NCBI GenBank assembly: GCA_942493345.1
Contig: OW818695.1
Location: forward strand, 3,348,001-3,412,000
DNA: 64,000 nt
Direction of reading: 5' to 3'
Source of the DNA: GWE2-42-39 sp942493345
Lineage (GTDB): Bacteria > Bacteroidota > Bacteroidia > Bacteroidales > Prolixibacteraceae
Shown here in pieces: positions 25,339 to 34,699 of this stretch. A program made the position numbers and the translations under genes. Every line of letters starts with the position of its first letter. Position 1 is the first letter of the stretch. The notes under the pieces were generated by a model that did no database searches, had not been told where the DNA came from, and worked only from the letters and a program-made list of their open reading frames with translations.

Positions 25339-27981
25339 TTAATTAAAATACAAGATGTGCTTTCCTTCCGGAATTTCAAGATTATTTCCATTTTGTGTAA
25401 CAAAATTGCCATCCAATAAAATCATTTTCTTCTTTAGTTTAGGACTGTTCAGATCAACAAGTGCATGAATTCCTTTTGGAATATCGGCTTCTAAACATGC
25501 ACCTTTTTTTGTTTCTTTCCATATAACAGAGATAATTCCTTGAGGAGAAGGCATGTTGCTCTTGACTTCAGAAAGGCCCCAAAGGTTGTATGACAAAATC
25601 ACTTCAGCCATTCCTGGTTTTACGGGTTGTATTCCGGCAAGCCAACGTGTTAAACTATATGAGAGGAAAGTTTGCTCGGCCTGGGAGCATGTTCGCGCGC
25701 TTTCAGGTTTAAATTCTCCTGACCGTTTACTGGTTGTTAATGCCCATTCTTCCCACAGCGTTTCAAATCCTTCCGTTTTCATGTGGCGATAGCGATCTTT
25801 TAACAATGACAATGCCTGTTCTCCATGGCCAGTCATAAAAAGAGCTTCAGTGACGTAATGCATGAAAAGAACGGCAGGCACCATTCTTGCCGATTTATTT
25901 TCAATAAATTCTTTAACAATCTCTTGTTGTTGCCCTGGTGTGGCAATTCCTGCAACGATTGCCAGACTGTTGCTTTGTTCTGTAAAGTTGGTCGATAGTT
26001 TGTCATCAATACGGGTGTCGCTAAAAAGTTCTTGATTTGCATCCCAGTATTTATTCCGCATATATATTCTGAGCTTTTCAGCACGTTTTTCATATTCCAT
26101 AGCCGTGTTATCATTTCCCATCCACTCCGAAATCTTTTCGAAATTTTGTAATGTCAGAACATACAATGCGTTGAGTGAGAAATTAGCGCCATACCTGTCG
26201 ATATTTGCATGATCGATCCAGTATGGATAAGGAGGACTATCGATGATCCCTTCGTTATTTTCCCAACGTTTGAACCGATCCATAACTTTTTCAGCAGCGG
26301 GCAACAGTTCACGCACAGTCAGTGTGTCGCCTGTATGAAGGAAATAATCGTGTAATCCCATGATCCAGAAAAGAGAAGCATCCAAAAAGCGTCCTCCACG
26401 ATAACCTGTTACCGGGACTGCTGCCGGAAGGATGCCATCATTTTGCTGTTCCTGCGCGATCTGTTGCAGGTATCTTCTTTGCAAATACGAATCGCCAAAA
26501 GCAGCATAACTGCACCTGGCTGCATAATATGAAGTTTGGGCATACTGCAATCGCTCCCTGTAATTATCGGTGAAAGCATCGGTGCTTACACCGCGTAATG
26601 TATTTGTTGCGGCTTGCCAAAGCCAATTCAATTCATTATCATTTTCAACTGAAAAACTTCCCTTCGGTTCAAAAGGGTAGTCAGCACGTTTAATTCCCGA
26701 AAAGAAAAGTTTGACCGGTTTATCGGTGTTGCGGACAGTTATAAAAAGATAGCGCATATATTTCATTTCAAGAGCATCCCAAACGGTTTTTCCTTCGGCT
26801 AGTACAATCCGGTCGGTTAAAGCCCGGCCTGCGATGTCGGTGCGGAGCGGAAACTTTCCCCGTATAAGATTTGGTGCATAAAGTACTTCAACGATTGAAC
26901 CGGTACTTCCTTCGAGTTCCAAATGAGGATAACCATGCATCATTTCACCCAAATCAAAAATGAGATATGTGCTGTAAATAGCATCGTTGCTATATATGTT
27001 GGAAGGATAACTATTTTGGATTATTAGCGGGCCTTCTCCCTTTTTATACGTTTCGACACCATCAACCGAACTCTTTTCTTTGGGAAACAATAAGCCATTT
27101 GCACCTTCGGCAACCGCATTATTAAATCCCAACTCCAGAATCTCACCAACCTCGAACAATTTCATCCCCTTGACCATCGATTCTTTCAAATAGGGAATAT
27201 CTCTTGGTACCAAAGTCTCCCAAGGGAAAGTGATTGTTTTCGACTTAGCCATGCGCGAAGGTTCTGGCCAGGGCCAAAATCTGTCGGATAAAAGTTCTTC
27301 GGCATCAGCCCATTGCTGGTCGTTGAAATTTACTCCATTCCATCCTTTTTCTTCTTTCCGGAAATCAATCAGTTCGCCGAAAGGTGGAGAACTCAGATTT
27401 GTCCCTTCAGGCTTTTTTACTTTCCACGAAGAATCGCTTTTAATCGTTTCCTTCTTGCTGTCGGTTTGCATATCAAGCTGGACCAATAATCCCGGGCGTG
27501 GAGGCGTATTATAGACCCCAAATCGCCCTTGATGAAGTACCCGCACTGCCAGTACATTTTCCCCTGCTTTCAGCAACGAGGAAATCTCCATAATATCGTA
27601 TGACTGATGGTGCGGTTGACATCGGACCGAGCCCCGGTTGACAAACTGCCCATTGACATACAACTCGTAACTATTATCTGCAGTGATATACAGTTTTGCC
27701 TGTTTGGGGTGGGCTGCAATTGTAAATTTTTTTCTGGCTAAAAGAACCAGATTCGTTCCGCTGGCTTCTCCTTTTTTCCAAATCCAGGAAGCTTGCCATT
27801 CTTCGGGGCTTAATTCGGTATTCGTAGTACCCCAAAATTTTGGAATGGTATCTGTTCCTATGGTTTGCGTTGCTTGTTCCATGTTTCCTGCTGCGAACCC
27901 TTGCATTTCAACAAAGGAAAGAGGAATTACAAAACAAATGACAGGAAAAAACCTTGTAGCAAGCAATTTGAAAAATTTCAT
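25339..27981 (-). CDS. GH78-like alpha-L-rhamnosidase family protein
   Basis: This 880-residue secreted protein has a signal peptide (1-31). Accessory beta-sandwich domains (about 60-200 and 330-440) precede an (alpha/alpha)6 barrel from about 445, and a C-terminal beta domain closes the protein, which is GH78 architecture. The region TDNYRERLQYAQ (471-482) corresponds to the GH78 general-acid motif but is one residue shorter than the usual form, while ETLWEEW (741-747) matches the general-base motif. It probably releases alpha-L-rhamnose or a related 6-deoxy sugar. The motif difference leaves specificity open. Confidence 0.8.
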   Translation of the reverse strand: MKFFKLLATRFFPVICFVIPLSFVEMQGFAAGNMEQATQTIGTDTIPKFWGTTNTELSPEEWQASWIWKKGEASGTNLVLLARKKFTIAAHPKQAKLYITADNSYELYVNGQFVNRGSVRCQPHHQSYDIMEISSLLKAGENVLAVRVLHQGRFGVYNTPPRPGLLVQLDMQTDSKKETIKSDSSWKVKKPEGTNLSSPPFGELIDFRKEEKGWNGVNFNDQQWADAEELLSDRFWPWPEPSRMAKSKTITFPWETLVPRDIPYLKESMVKGMKLFEVGEILELGFNNAVAEGANGLLFPKEKSSVDGVETYKKGEGPLIIQNSYPSNIYSNDAIYSTYLIFDLGEMMHGYPHLELEGSTGSIVEVLYAPNLIRGKFPLRTDIAGRALTDRIVLAEGKTVWDALEMKYMRYLFITVRNTDKPVKLFFSGIKRADYPFEPKGSFSVENDNELNWLWQAATNTLRGVSTDAFTDNYRERLQYAQTSYYAARCSYAAFGDSYLQRRYLQQIAQEQQNDGILPAAVPVTGYRGGRFLDASLFWIMGLHDYFLHTGDTLTVRELLPAAEKVMDRFKRWENNEGIIDSPPYPYWIDHANIDRYGANFSLNALYVLTLQNFEKISEWMGNDNTAMEYEKRAEKLRIYMRNKYWDANQELFSDTRIDDKLSTNFTEQSNSLAIVAGIATPGQQQEIVKEFIENKSARMVPAVLFMHYVTEALFMTGHGEQALSLLKDRYRHMKTEGFETLWEEWALTTSKRSGEFKPESARTCSQAEQTFLSYSLTRWLAGIQPVKPGMAEVILSYNLWGLSEVKSNMPSPQGIISVIWKETKKGACLEADIPKGIHALVDLNSPKLKKKMILLDGNFVTQNGNNLEIPEGKHILYFN

Positions 27982-27992
27982 ATTGATATAGA

Positions 27993-30101
27993 TTATTCGT
28001 TTTTTACCGGTTCACCGTAACATATTCCATAGCCTCCGCTTCCAACATATATTCTACCGAATATGTTTTTGTCGCCATCGATGGCCATTACTCCGGCAGG
28101 AAACTGTTGTTTTTCGTCGTTAATTTGTATCCAATTGGCTCCCATATCAACAGAACGGTACATTCCCCATTTACTTTTGAAAATGCCGTAACAAAATGTC
28201 GTGGGAGTGGCTGAGCCGGGTACTGGCGCACCCCAGCAAATCAATTTGGCACGATCGAATTCTGCTACCGGATTAAATGTTGTTCCGGCATCGGTTGATT
28301 TCCATAATCCATCGCTGTCTAAACATATCCATATCTCATCCGAGCGACCGGGAACAGGTGCAATATTTTTGAATCTACCTGACAAGTAGGGAATAGAGAT
28401 TTTATTCTTTGCTCTCCACGAAACGCCATTGTCTGATGTATAGATGATTCCTTCTTTGTAAATATAAAAACTACCATTTACTAAATCGGAGGCCAGCACT
28501 TTATCTCTGTTCCATACATTGATCAATTCGATTACTTTTTCAGGCGCATTCTGGCTCGCAGCCCATCTTTCGCCACTGTTATGCGAATAGTAAACTTTTC
28601 CGCTGCCTGCGACATAAACTAAATAATCCGGATTTACAGATGAAATAGCGATTCTCCCCAGAATTTCTCCTTCGGGAAGTGTACGTTCGGTCCATGTCTT
28701 CCCGAAATCAGTGGAAGTGACCAGTGTTGTTTGATCGCCGCCCCAGCTTTTTGCACCCAATAAGGCAATGTTTGACGGTTTTGTTTCGCAAACAGAAATG
28801 CTGAAGCATTCTTTTAAAGGATAAATTTTTTTATCGGTGTATGTGTCGGTATTTTCATGAATAAATCCGGACACGTCTGCAACGCCTGAATATAATAGAG
28901 GTCCAGAGGGAGGCGAGACAAGAGTGAGAACCACGGTTTCTTCATGCCCTTTCACTACGGTGTCCCAATCAGTGGTTTTGGCCCAAATATTTGGCGTATG
29001 CCATACGCCGAACCAGTCGGTATAATACAATGCTCCAGAACCATCTGGCACAAGAGCTATTCCTGCTGTTGCCGATGAAAACCTTGTCGTTGGCCATGTT
29101 GGAATACTGATTTTTAAATTGGCAGGAAACTCTTCGGTGTTGATCTGTTCCCATGTTTGTCCTTTATCTTTTGAACGGTAGATCGGATTATAAAATTTAC
29201 TGTACCGTTGTGCTGCTATTATTTTCCTATTATCGGTTTCATCGACTGCCAAACCCACATAGTTTTTGTTTGCCGAAGGAGAAATAGTATGCCATTCACC
29301 AGCCGAAAAATGGGAGACACCGCTACTATGCGTTACAAAAAGTTCGCTGTTTACTACCTGCATACGGGCGGGGTTTTGGGGCGAACCAATCATTTGCGAA
29401 AATGATTTTCCTCCGTTGTTACTGAGATAGATCCCACTTTGTGGAACTCCGACATAAATGATTGACGACCGACCGTTTATTTTTTCAGCCGGATCAAAAA
29501 CAATGGAACGAACTCCCGAAGGATTGGTTCCGGCATATCCGTCGGGAACATCGGAAATTTTCGACCATGTTTTACCATCGTCGGTACTGCGCCACAACCC
29601 TTTTTTTCGGGTTCCGGCGTAAATTACGTTGCTGTTGACCGGATCTACCGCGATACATTCACCGATCCACCGGGCAACCCGTCCATTTCCTTCATACGAA
29701 ATGTCGAGTAGTTTGGTCCATGTTTCGCCCCGGTCGTCGGAACGGAATACACCGCCTTTTTCATCGATTCTTTGTCCGAGGGCAAGATAAATGCGATCGG
29801 GTTTATTCCGGTCCAACGCGATACCGTCGACCCCAATTAAATTTGCGTTTTCAGGGTCGATCCAGTTGAGCATTTGTTGCCATTGCATAGTTTTTACATC
29901 CCATCGGTAAGCGCCTCCCACATCGGTACGGATATACATGATATTTTTATCCAAAGGGTGGATGGCGATTCCTGTGACATAACCGCCGCCTCCGATTTTG
30001 AGATTTTCCCATTTATAATCAGGCGACTGAGCAGAGAGATGAATTCCACTCACAATGAAAATGGCTGAAAAAATGAATGGACGCAAGATGTATAATAGCA
30101 T
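27993..30101 (-). CDS. GH74-like seven-bladed beta-propeller protein
   Basis: This 702-residue secreted protein (signal peptide ending near LSAQ, residue 25) is built of BNR/Asp-box repeats such as SDDRGETW, STDDGKTW and SKDKGQTW in two propeller lobes. The start IGGGGYVTGIAIHP and IRTDVGGAYRW match GH74 xyloglucanases, giving a candidate base D60. SGVADVSGF (D409) matches the second catalytic aspartate. Both acids are therefore retained. Xyloglucan is not obviously supported by the rest of the PUL, so another beta-linked backbone is possible. Confidence 0.78.
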   Translation of the reverse strand: MLLYILRPFIFSAIFIVSGIHLSAQSPDYKWENLKIGGGGYVTGIAIHPLDKNIMYIRTDVGGAYRWDVKTMQWQQMLNWIDPENANLIGVDGIALDRNKPDRIYLALGQRIDEKGGVFRSDDRGETWTKLLDISYEGNGRVARWIGECIAVDPVNSNVIYAGTRKKGLWRSTDDGKTWSKISDVPDGYAGTNPSGVRSIVFDPAEKINGRSSIIYVGVPQSGIYLSNNGGKSFSQMIGSPQNPARMQVVNSELFVTHSSGVSHFSAGEWHTISPSANKNYVGLAVDETDNRKIIAAQRYSKFYNPIYRSKDKGQTWEQINTEEFPANLKISIPTWPTTRFSSATAGIALVPDGSGALYYTDWFGVWHTPNIWAKTTDWDTVVKGHEETVVLTLVSPPSGPLLYSGVADVSGFIHENTDTYTDKKIYPLKECFSISVCETKPSNIALLGAKSWGGDQTTLVTSTDFGKTWTERTLPEGEILGRIAISSVNPDYLVYVAGSGKVYYSHNSGERWAASQNAPEKVIELINVWNRDKVLASDLVNGSFYIYKEGIIYTSDNGVSWRAKNKISIPYLSGRFKNIAPVPGRSDEIWICLDSDGLWKSTDAGTTFNPVAEFDRAKLICWGAPVPGSATPTTFCYGIFKSKWGMYRSVDMGANWIQINDEKQQFPAGVMAIDGDKNIFGRIYVGSGGYGICYGEPVKNE

Positions 30102-30124
30102 ACCGGTTTGTATTGATTTTATAT

Positions 30125-31588
30125 TTACTTTTTCTCAAAAGTCAACATCGTTATTGATGTTTCGGGGGCAACAAATGAAATTCCGGAAATGCTTTGTTCT
30201 GACAATATTACAGTTTGTATGGCACTGCCATTGCCCTGATTTGTTAAAACAAAAATGTTGGCTTCGCGAAGTTTCATGTTTTTAAAAATGTCGGATTCGA
30301 TATTGACACTGGTATCGGTTTTGTTTTTATTTAATAAACATACCCTGATGCTGCCATCTTTTTCGTCAGTTGCCACAAGGTTCAAAAGATTTGGCAGCGA
30401 CAGGACAACTTCACTTTTAATTATACTACTGCCCTGGATTTTTCCCAGAAATTTGAAAATTGGGTAAGCTGGTTGGGCGATTCTGTCGTTTCTGCGTACA
30501 AAACTTCTTGAAGCAACTGAAGCCCCTGCTCCCTGAAGCGGCCAAAAAGTAGCCATATCCAATCCTCCAATCAAAAACTGCATCAGCATTTCCGACTGAA
30601 TTAGCGCACATTGATGAGGCGAAAGCTGATTTTCCTTGATCGGACCTACGTTCCATTCGAGCGAAGCCAGTTGAATGTTCGGGTATCCGAAATCTTTTAC
30701 CATTTGGCGGAAATACACTATTTCAGATAAATAACTATTACCCGTCCATACTTCCATTGGCGTTTTTTCCAGCCATTTTTCAAAGGTTGGTTTGGTCCAG
30801 CTCCAGTACCAGTGAGCGTCAACCATATCAATATTTGCTCCGGCAATGCTCAATAATTTCTGATAATTCTCTCTTTCGTTTTTAAATGCTGATTTCCAGT
30901 TGACAATGATTTTAATATTCGGATCGAATTCTTTCATTCGGGTAGCGAACCGATTAACAAGTTTGGCGTAGTCTTCAATGGTTTTGCTACCGCCGTTGCT
31001 GTCGTGCTGATACGGCTCGTTATCCAGATACCAGTATTTTACTTTGAAGTTTTTGTCGCGGCAATATTTCATCAGGCTGATTGCCTCATTCAGTCCATCT
31101 TCCATACGGTTCCACCGCCATGCAGAACTCATGTTGATTCCCATCAGGGGCATAAAGTTTAATCTTTGAGCCACGGAGATGAACTCATCCAAACCCATAA
31201 ATTCAGAGCCTGCTTTCGGTTTAACTGGTTTTTTTTGGTCCCAGCTATCTTTCCATCCTTCGCCGGTTAAATCGTTCCAGTGATAAAAAGAACATACAGT
31301 TCCTCCGGGATACCGCATCACTTTTGTATTTACATCTTTTAGATAGCCTACAATTTTTCCATCGGCCCATATTGAGTCGTTTTCATAGGCATACACGATA
31401 TTGAAACCCATTAAATGATCACTTATGGGTTTCTTCTCATTTTTGATCAATTTAATAGAATAATATTTCTCATTATTGCCTGATTTCTGCGGCATAGCCT
31501 GAGAGCATGCCTCTTTTTGAATTAGCAGAAATGGTATAGTTAATAAAAACAAGAAGATACTCGTTCTTTGATGGTTGAAGTAGTTCAT
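30125..31588 (-). CDS. GH51-like clan GH-A glycoside hydrolase (second copy)
   Basis: This 487-residue paralogue of the enzyme at 16524 has a signal peptide ending near EACSQA (about 30). The acid/base is in YLDNEPYQ (E191) and the nucleophile in SLEWNVGP (E311), with MRYPGGTVCSFYHW conserved. The spacing and C-terminal beta domain are the same. The two copies share nearly all active-site segments but differ in several barrel loops (for example TFWPLQGAG here against VFWPIQWPD there), suggesting related but distinct targets. Confidence 0.72.
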   Translation of the reverse strand: MNYFNHQRTSIFLFLLTIPFLLIQKEACSQAMPQKSGNNEKYYSIKLIKNEKKPISDHLMGFNIVYAYENDSIWADGKIVGYLKDVNTKVMRYPGGTVCSFYHWNDLTGEGWKDSWDQKKPVKPKAGSEFMGLDEFISVAQRLNFMPLMGINMSSAWRWNRMEDGLNEAISLMKYCRDKNFKVKYWYLDNEPYQHDSNGGSKTIEDYAKLVNRFATRMKEFDPNIKIIVNWKSAFKNERENYQKLLSIAGANIDMVDAHWYWSWTKPTFEKWLEKTPMEVWTGNSYLSEIVYFRQMVKDFGYPNIQLASLEWNVGPIKENQLSPHQCALIQSEMLMQFLIGGLDMATFWPLQGAGASVASRSFVRRNDRIAQPAYPIFKFLGKIQGSSIIKSEVVLSLPNLLNLVATDEKDGSIRVCLLNKNKTDTSVNIESDIFKNMKLREANIFVLTNQGNGSAIQTVILSEQSISGISFVAPETSITMLTFEKK

Positions 31589-31772
31589 TTTAATTCGTTA
31601 AAATAGTTTTTCCCTTTGTATTTAAATTCATTTTATGACAAAATCAAATCAGCTAATTTTGCTGCCGAAATGTCTTGCTGTACATTATGCCATCATCAAT
31701 TGGAAGCTGACTTGTTCGATCCTGATAATTGGTTCTGTGTCAATTTCTATTTCTTTAATTGAATAAATAAGT

Positions 31773-33407
31773 TCATTTATAATCCAATATCATTGTAACA
31801 AGCGAACGAGGAGGTATCATATATTCCGTGTCGGGCGAGAATTTTTCCGGTACAATCATATTGACCAGATCTGTTCTGTCGTCGGTTCTGTAACCCGAAA
31901 CCTTTCTTATTTCCTTGCTCCAATCTTGAGGAAAGGATAAACCGATTGGCATCATTTCAAAAGAAGAGTTTACGTATACCACGACGATGCGGGATTTATC
32001 AGGAGCCAGATATGCTGAAGCGATCAGGGTGTTTAGGTCGTCTGCCCCCAGAAGTTCGACTCTGACATAATTCGGGCGGATAAAAAAACTGTAATTTCCC
32101 AGCGCCCACAACATTTTGTTTGTCCGGACAGAGCCTCCTTTTAATAAATCTCCATTGGTCGGAAACAAGGAGACCAAAGCATGGTTTCCATTCACTTCCA
32201 TTCCTTTCCAATATCCCCACGATTTGGCTCCTGCATAAACAAGATCGCTGTATACCAACCGTCCTAACAACAGAGCGGGCTGTATTCCCGCATAATTGTC
32301 GGGTTGCCAATCGGATGTAAAACCGTCTATCGGAAGTTTAACCTCAGGTAACATGCACCATTCTGATTGGTGGAAATTTAAACCATACTTTTCAATTTCC
32401 TCTTTTACTCTTTCCCTGGTTTTTCGTATATCCGCATTTGTTTTATCATTGTGATAACTATGTCCGGCGATCAAAGGAGGAACATGCTGTAGATTCCCAA
32501 TATAATTGGGACTTTGCGAGTTGAAAAATGTTTCAATTTGCCTTTCCGGTGCATCCCCGTCTGAAAAACGTTCAGGCAAGCCGGGAGTAGTGTCATACAA
32601 GTAACTTAAACTTGCCGATTCGCCTATCAATATTTTGATTTCATCCATGTGTTTTATTGAGAGAGCTTTGTCCAGTTCGGTAAAAAGTTTTTTCATTTCA
32701 GAGCTTCTCCACGGGGAACCTTCCTGTCGGGGACTTATCCACTTTACCTGTGGCTCGTTAACAGGGCTGATATAGCTAATATACCAGCCTTTTTTTTCTG
32801 TAAAATATTTTGATACGTCGGCCATGTAGGATGCATACTTGCTGTAACAGTCTGCTTTTATGTTCGCTTCTTTATCCGAGGAGGACCATCCTTTACTGTT
32901 TTTCGTATATTGAACCAGAGGTGAATTGGAAAACAACAAAAAGTTATTACATCCGTATTCAGCTGCCTTTTGCATAAAATATTGCTGACCTGCACATTTA
33001 TCCCAGTTATACGACTGTCCGTCTTTGTTCAGAAATGATTCCGCTCTTCTTTGAAATGGTATGATATCGGCGCTATCCTGTTCCAGTGTTCCGGCGCCTA
33101 AATTTACCCGCCACATAGAAAGGCCTATTCCTTTTGGGTTTCCCGAAACATCATATTGCTGGCTAAATAACCATTCTGAAATTTGTCCCTTTTGTTTTTC
33201 ATCCCAGTATTTACCAACGAAATTGCCGCTCCACGCATCCGATGCAGTAAAACTTTCAATTTTCTGGAATGTTTTAGAAGTATTTATGGTTATTCTTCTG
33301 GGCTGCGAAAATGTGGTGAAAGCACATAAGATTGAGATACAACCTAAAAATACTGATCGTATACAATCATTAAATGCAGATATTTGCTTCCCAGTGTAAA
33401 ATTTCAT
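31773..33407 (-). CDS. GH30 family glycoside hydrolase
   Basis: This 544-residue secreted protein has a signal peptide (about 14-34). The clan GH-A barrel carries ISPVNEPQ (acid/base E218) and NFHQSEWCML (nucleophile E349), and the C-terminal beta domain is wrapped by the N-terminal strand ITINTSKTFQKIESFTASDAW, as in GH30. GH30 members include endo-beta-1,6-galactanases, beta-1,6-glucanases and xylanases. A longer reading to 33629 overlaps the neighbour; the ATG at 33407 gives the signal peptide. There are 184 bases to the next gene. Confidence 0.85.
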   Translation of the reverse strand: MKFYTGKQISAFNDCIRSVFLGCISILCAFTTFSQPRRITINTSKTFQKIESFTASDAWSGNFVGKYWDEKQKGQISEWLFSQQYDVSGNPKGIGLSMWRVNLGAGTLEQDSADIIPFQRRAESFLNKDGQSYNWDKCAGQQYFMQKAAEYGCNNFLLFSNSPLVQYTKNSKGWSSSDKEANIKADCYSKYASYMADVSKYFTEKKGWYISYISPVNEPQVKWISPRQEGSPWRSSEMKKLFTELDKALSIKHMDEIKILIGESASLSYLYDTTPGLPERFSDGDAPERQIETFFNSQSPNYIGNLQHVPPLIAGHSYHNDKTNADIRKTRERVKEEIEKYGLNFHQSEWCMLPEVKLPIDGFTSDWQPDNYAGIQPALLLGRLVYSDLVYAGAKSWGYWKGMEVNGNHALVSLFPTNGDLLKGGSVRTNKMLWALGNYSFFIRPNYVRVELLGADDLNTLIASAYLAPDKSRIVVVYVNSSFEMMPIGLSFPQDWSKEIRKVSGYRTDDRTDLVNMIVPEKFSPDTEYMIPPRSLVTMILDYK

Positions 33408-33441
33408 TTTGTAGTTGTTATCGATTAATATTTTACGGATA

Positions 33442-34680
33442 TTATCTGCCTGTCCATACAGGAGCCAGCCATGCGATTGGTTTTTTTGCATCGGCTTTTG
33501 GGGCGTCACCACCGCAGGCATTATACACCCTGACAAAAAAGTATTTGTTGGCTGCATCGTTAATTGTGGGACTCCATTGTACCGTATAGTCAGGAGTTGA
33601 AATATCGTATGTTTGCACCACTTCCCCATTGTCTTTTACAATATCAATTTTCGTGATTTTATTTTTTGGATTGTTTGTGTCCGGATCGCTGATTGAAATA
33701 TCGAATTTAAAAACCTTATCACCGTTCAGCGTTGACCCCATGATTTTATCATTCACTGTATATTTGCATTGAATATTATTATCGAGTGACGCGTATGTTC
33801 TCCGGTTTTTCATGGCATCCAAAATAGCACCTTTTGTTTTATTTGTTGCCAGAACAAACGTGCGTGAGGTATGCGCCGTGATCCCTCCAATACCGTGGTT
33901 GTCGTTGCCGCATACAGGAGAAATTTTCCATCCTTTATCCAATGCTTTTATAAAGGCTGAGTAGTGAATACCATTGTTTGAATTGATAACCTCAAGCAAG
34001 GTGATGATATCGGTTACTTCAGGAGTACGATAATCCCAGCTGTTATATTGGTCAGCGCCGGGGTGATTGAAGCAGGCAACCACAGCACCATCGCCGTCGG
34101 CGGGAACAGTCTTCAGCCAGTTATAAAAACTTTGTAGTTCATTTCCTTTCTCCAGGGCATTTATATAGATCGCAGTGTTGTAAACATTGATATGACCTGT
34201 CCCGTTTGGACCATTGTTTTCGGAGTATTCAAAGCCTCTCATTGCCACAAAATTATTATCTGTAGCCTCGTCTGTAGCTTGTTCTGTACCTATCCATGCG
34301 ACGCTGGTTGGGCTGGTTGGATGAAAGTCGGATTCCTGTGAATGGTCTGTAACAACATAAAAATCATATTTATTGGCTTTGGCCAAGGCATAATGTACCG
34401 ATGGTGGACCCTGAACTTTTTGCCAATCTGGTTTGAGCGTGGAATTTAACACACGACTTACTCCTGCTGAATCAACCATCATGAATTTTGTAGCGCCAGG
34501 CATATGTTCCCATTGAGCCCCGTGGGAACTGGTATAAATCGTATGTGAATGGGTATTTCCTGCATAAATATGATATACCGGTGATAACTGATTTTTCTGT
34601 CCCATTAATGTACCCGAAATCATAACACCCATCACGATGAGAGTGCAGATTAATTTAGCTTTTGATTGTTCCAGCTTCAT
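33442..34680 (-). CDS. Secreted PHP-domain (CehA/McbA-like) metallohydrolase
   Basis: This 412-residue protein has a signal peptide (about 9-28). PHP metal ligands are in order: NTHSHT (H44, H46), VVTDHSQ (D112, H113), RGFEYS (E151), CFNHPG (H206) and GNDNHG (D260, H262). A C-terminal Ig-like domain (about 310-412) follows. The PHP fold hydrolyses phosphoesters or amides. A secreted form in a PUL is unusual, and the substrate is unknown. It lies 19 bases after a GH26-like gene and 34 before GH30. Confidence 0.82.
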   Translation of the reverse strand: MKLEQSKAKLICTLIVMGVMISGTLMGQKNQLSPVYHIYAGNTHSHTIYTSSHGAQWEHMPGATKFMMVDSAGVSRVLNSTLKPDWQKVQGPPSVHYALAKANKYDFYVVTDHSQESDFHPTSPTSVAWIGTEQATDEATDNNFVAMRGFEYSENNGPNGTGHINVYNTAIYINALEKGNELQSFYNWLKTVPADGDGAVVACFNHPGADQYNSWDYRTPEVTDIITLLEVINSNNGIHYSAFIKALDKGWKISPVCGNDNHGIGGITAHTSRTFVLATNKTKGAILDAMKNRRTYASLDNNIQCKYTVNDKIMGSTLNGDKVFKFDISISDPDTNNPKNKITKIDIVKDNGEVVQTYDISTPDYTVQWSPTINDAANKYFFVRVYNACGGDAPKADAKKPIAWLAPVWTGR

Positions 34681-34699
34681 TTTGTTTATTTATTGAAAA

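Noticed and set aside
33408..33629. N-terminal extension of the GH30 gene into its neighbour
   Set aside because: The extension overlaps the PHP gene by 188 bases and lacks a signal peptide; the ATG at 33407 restores one.
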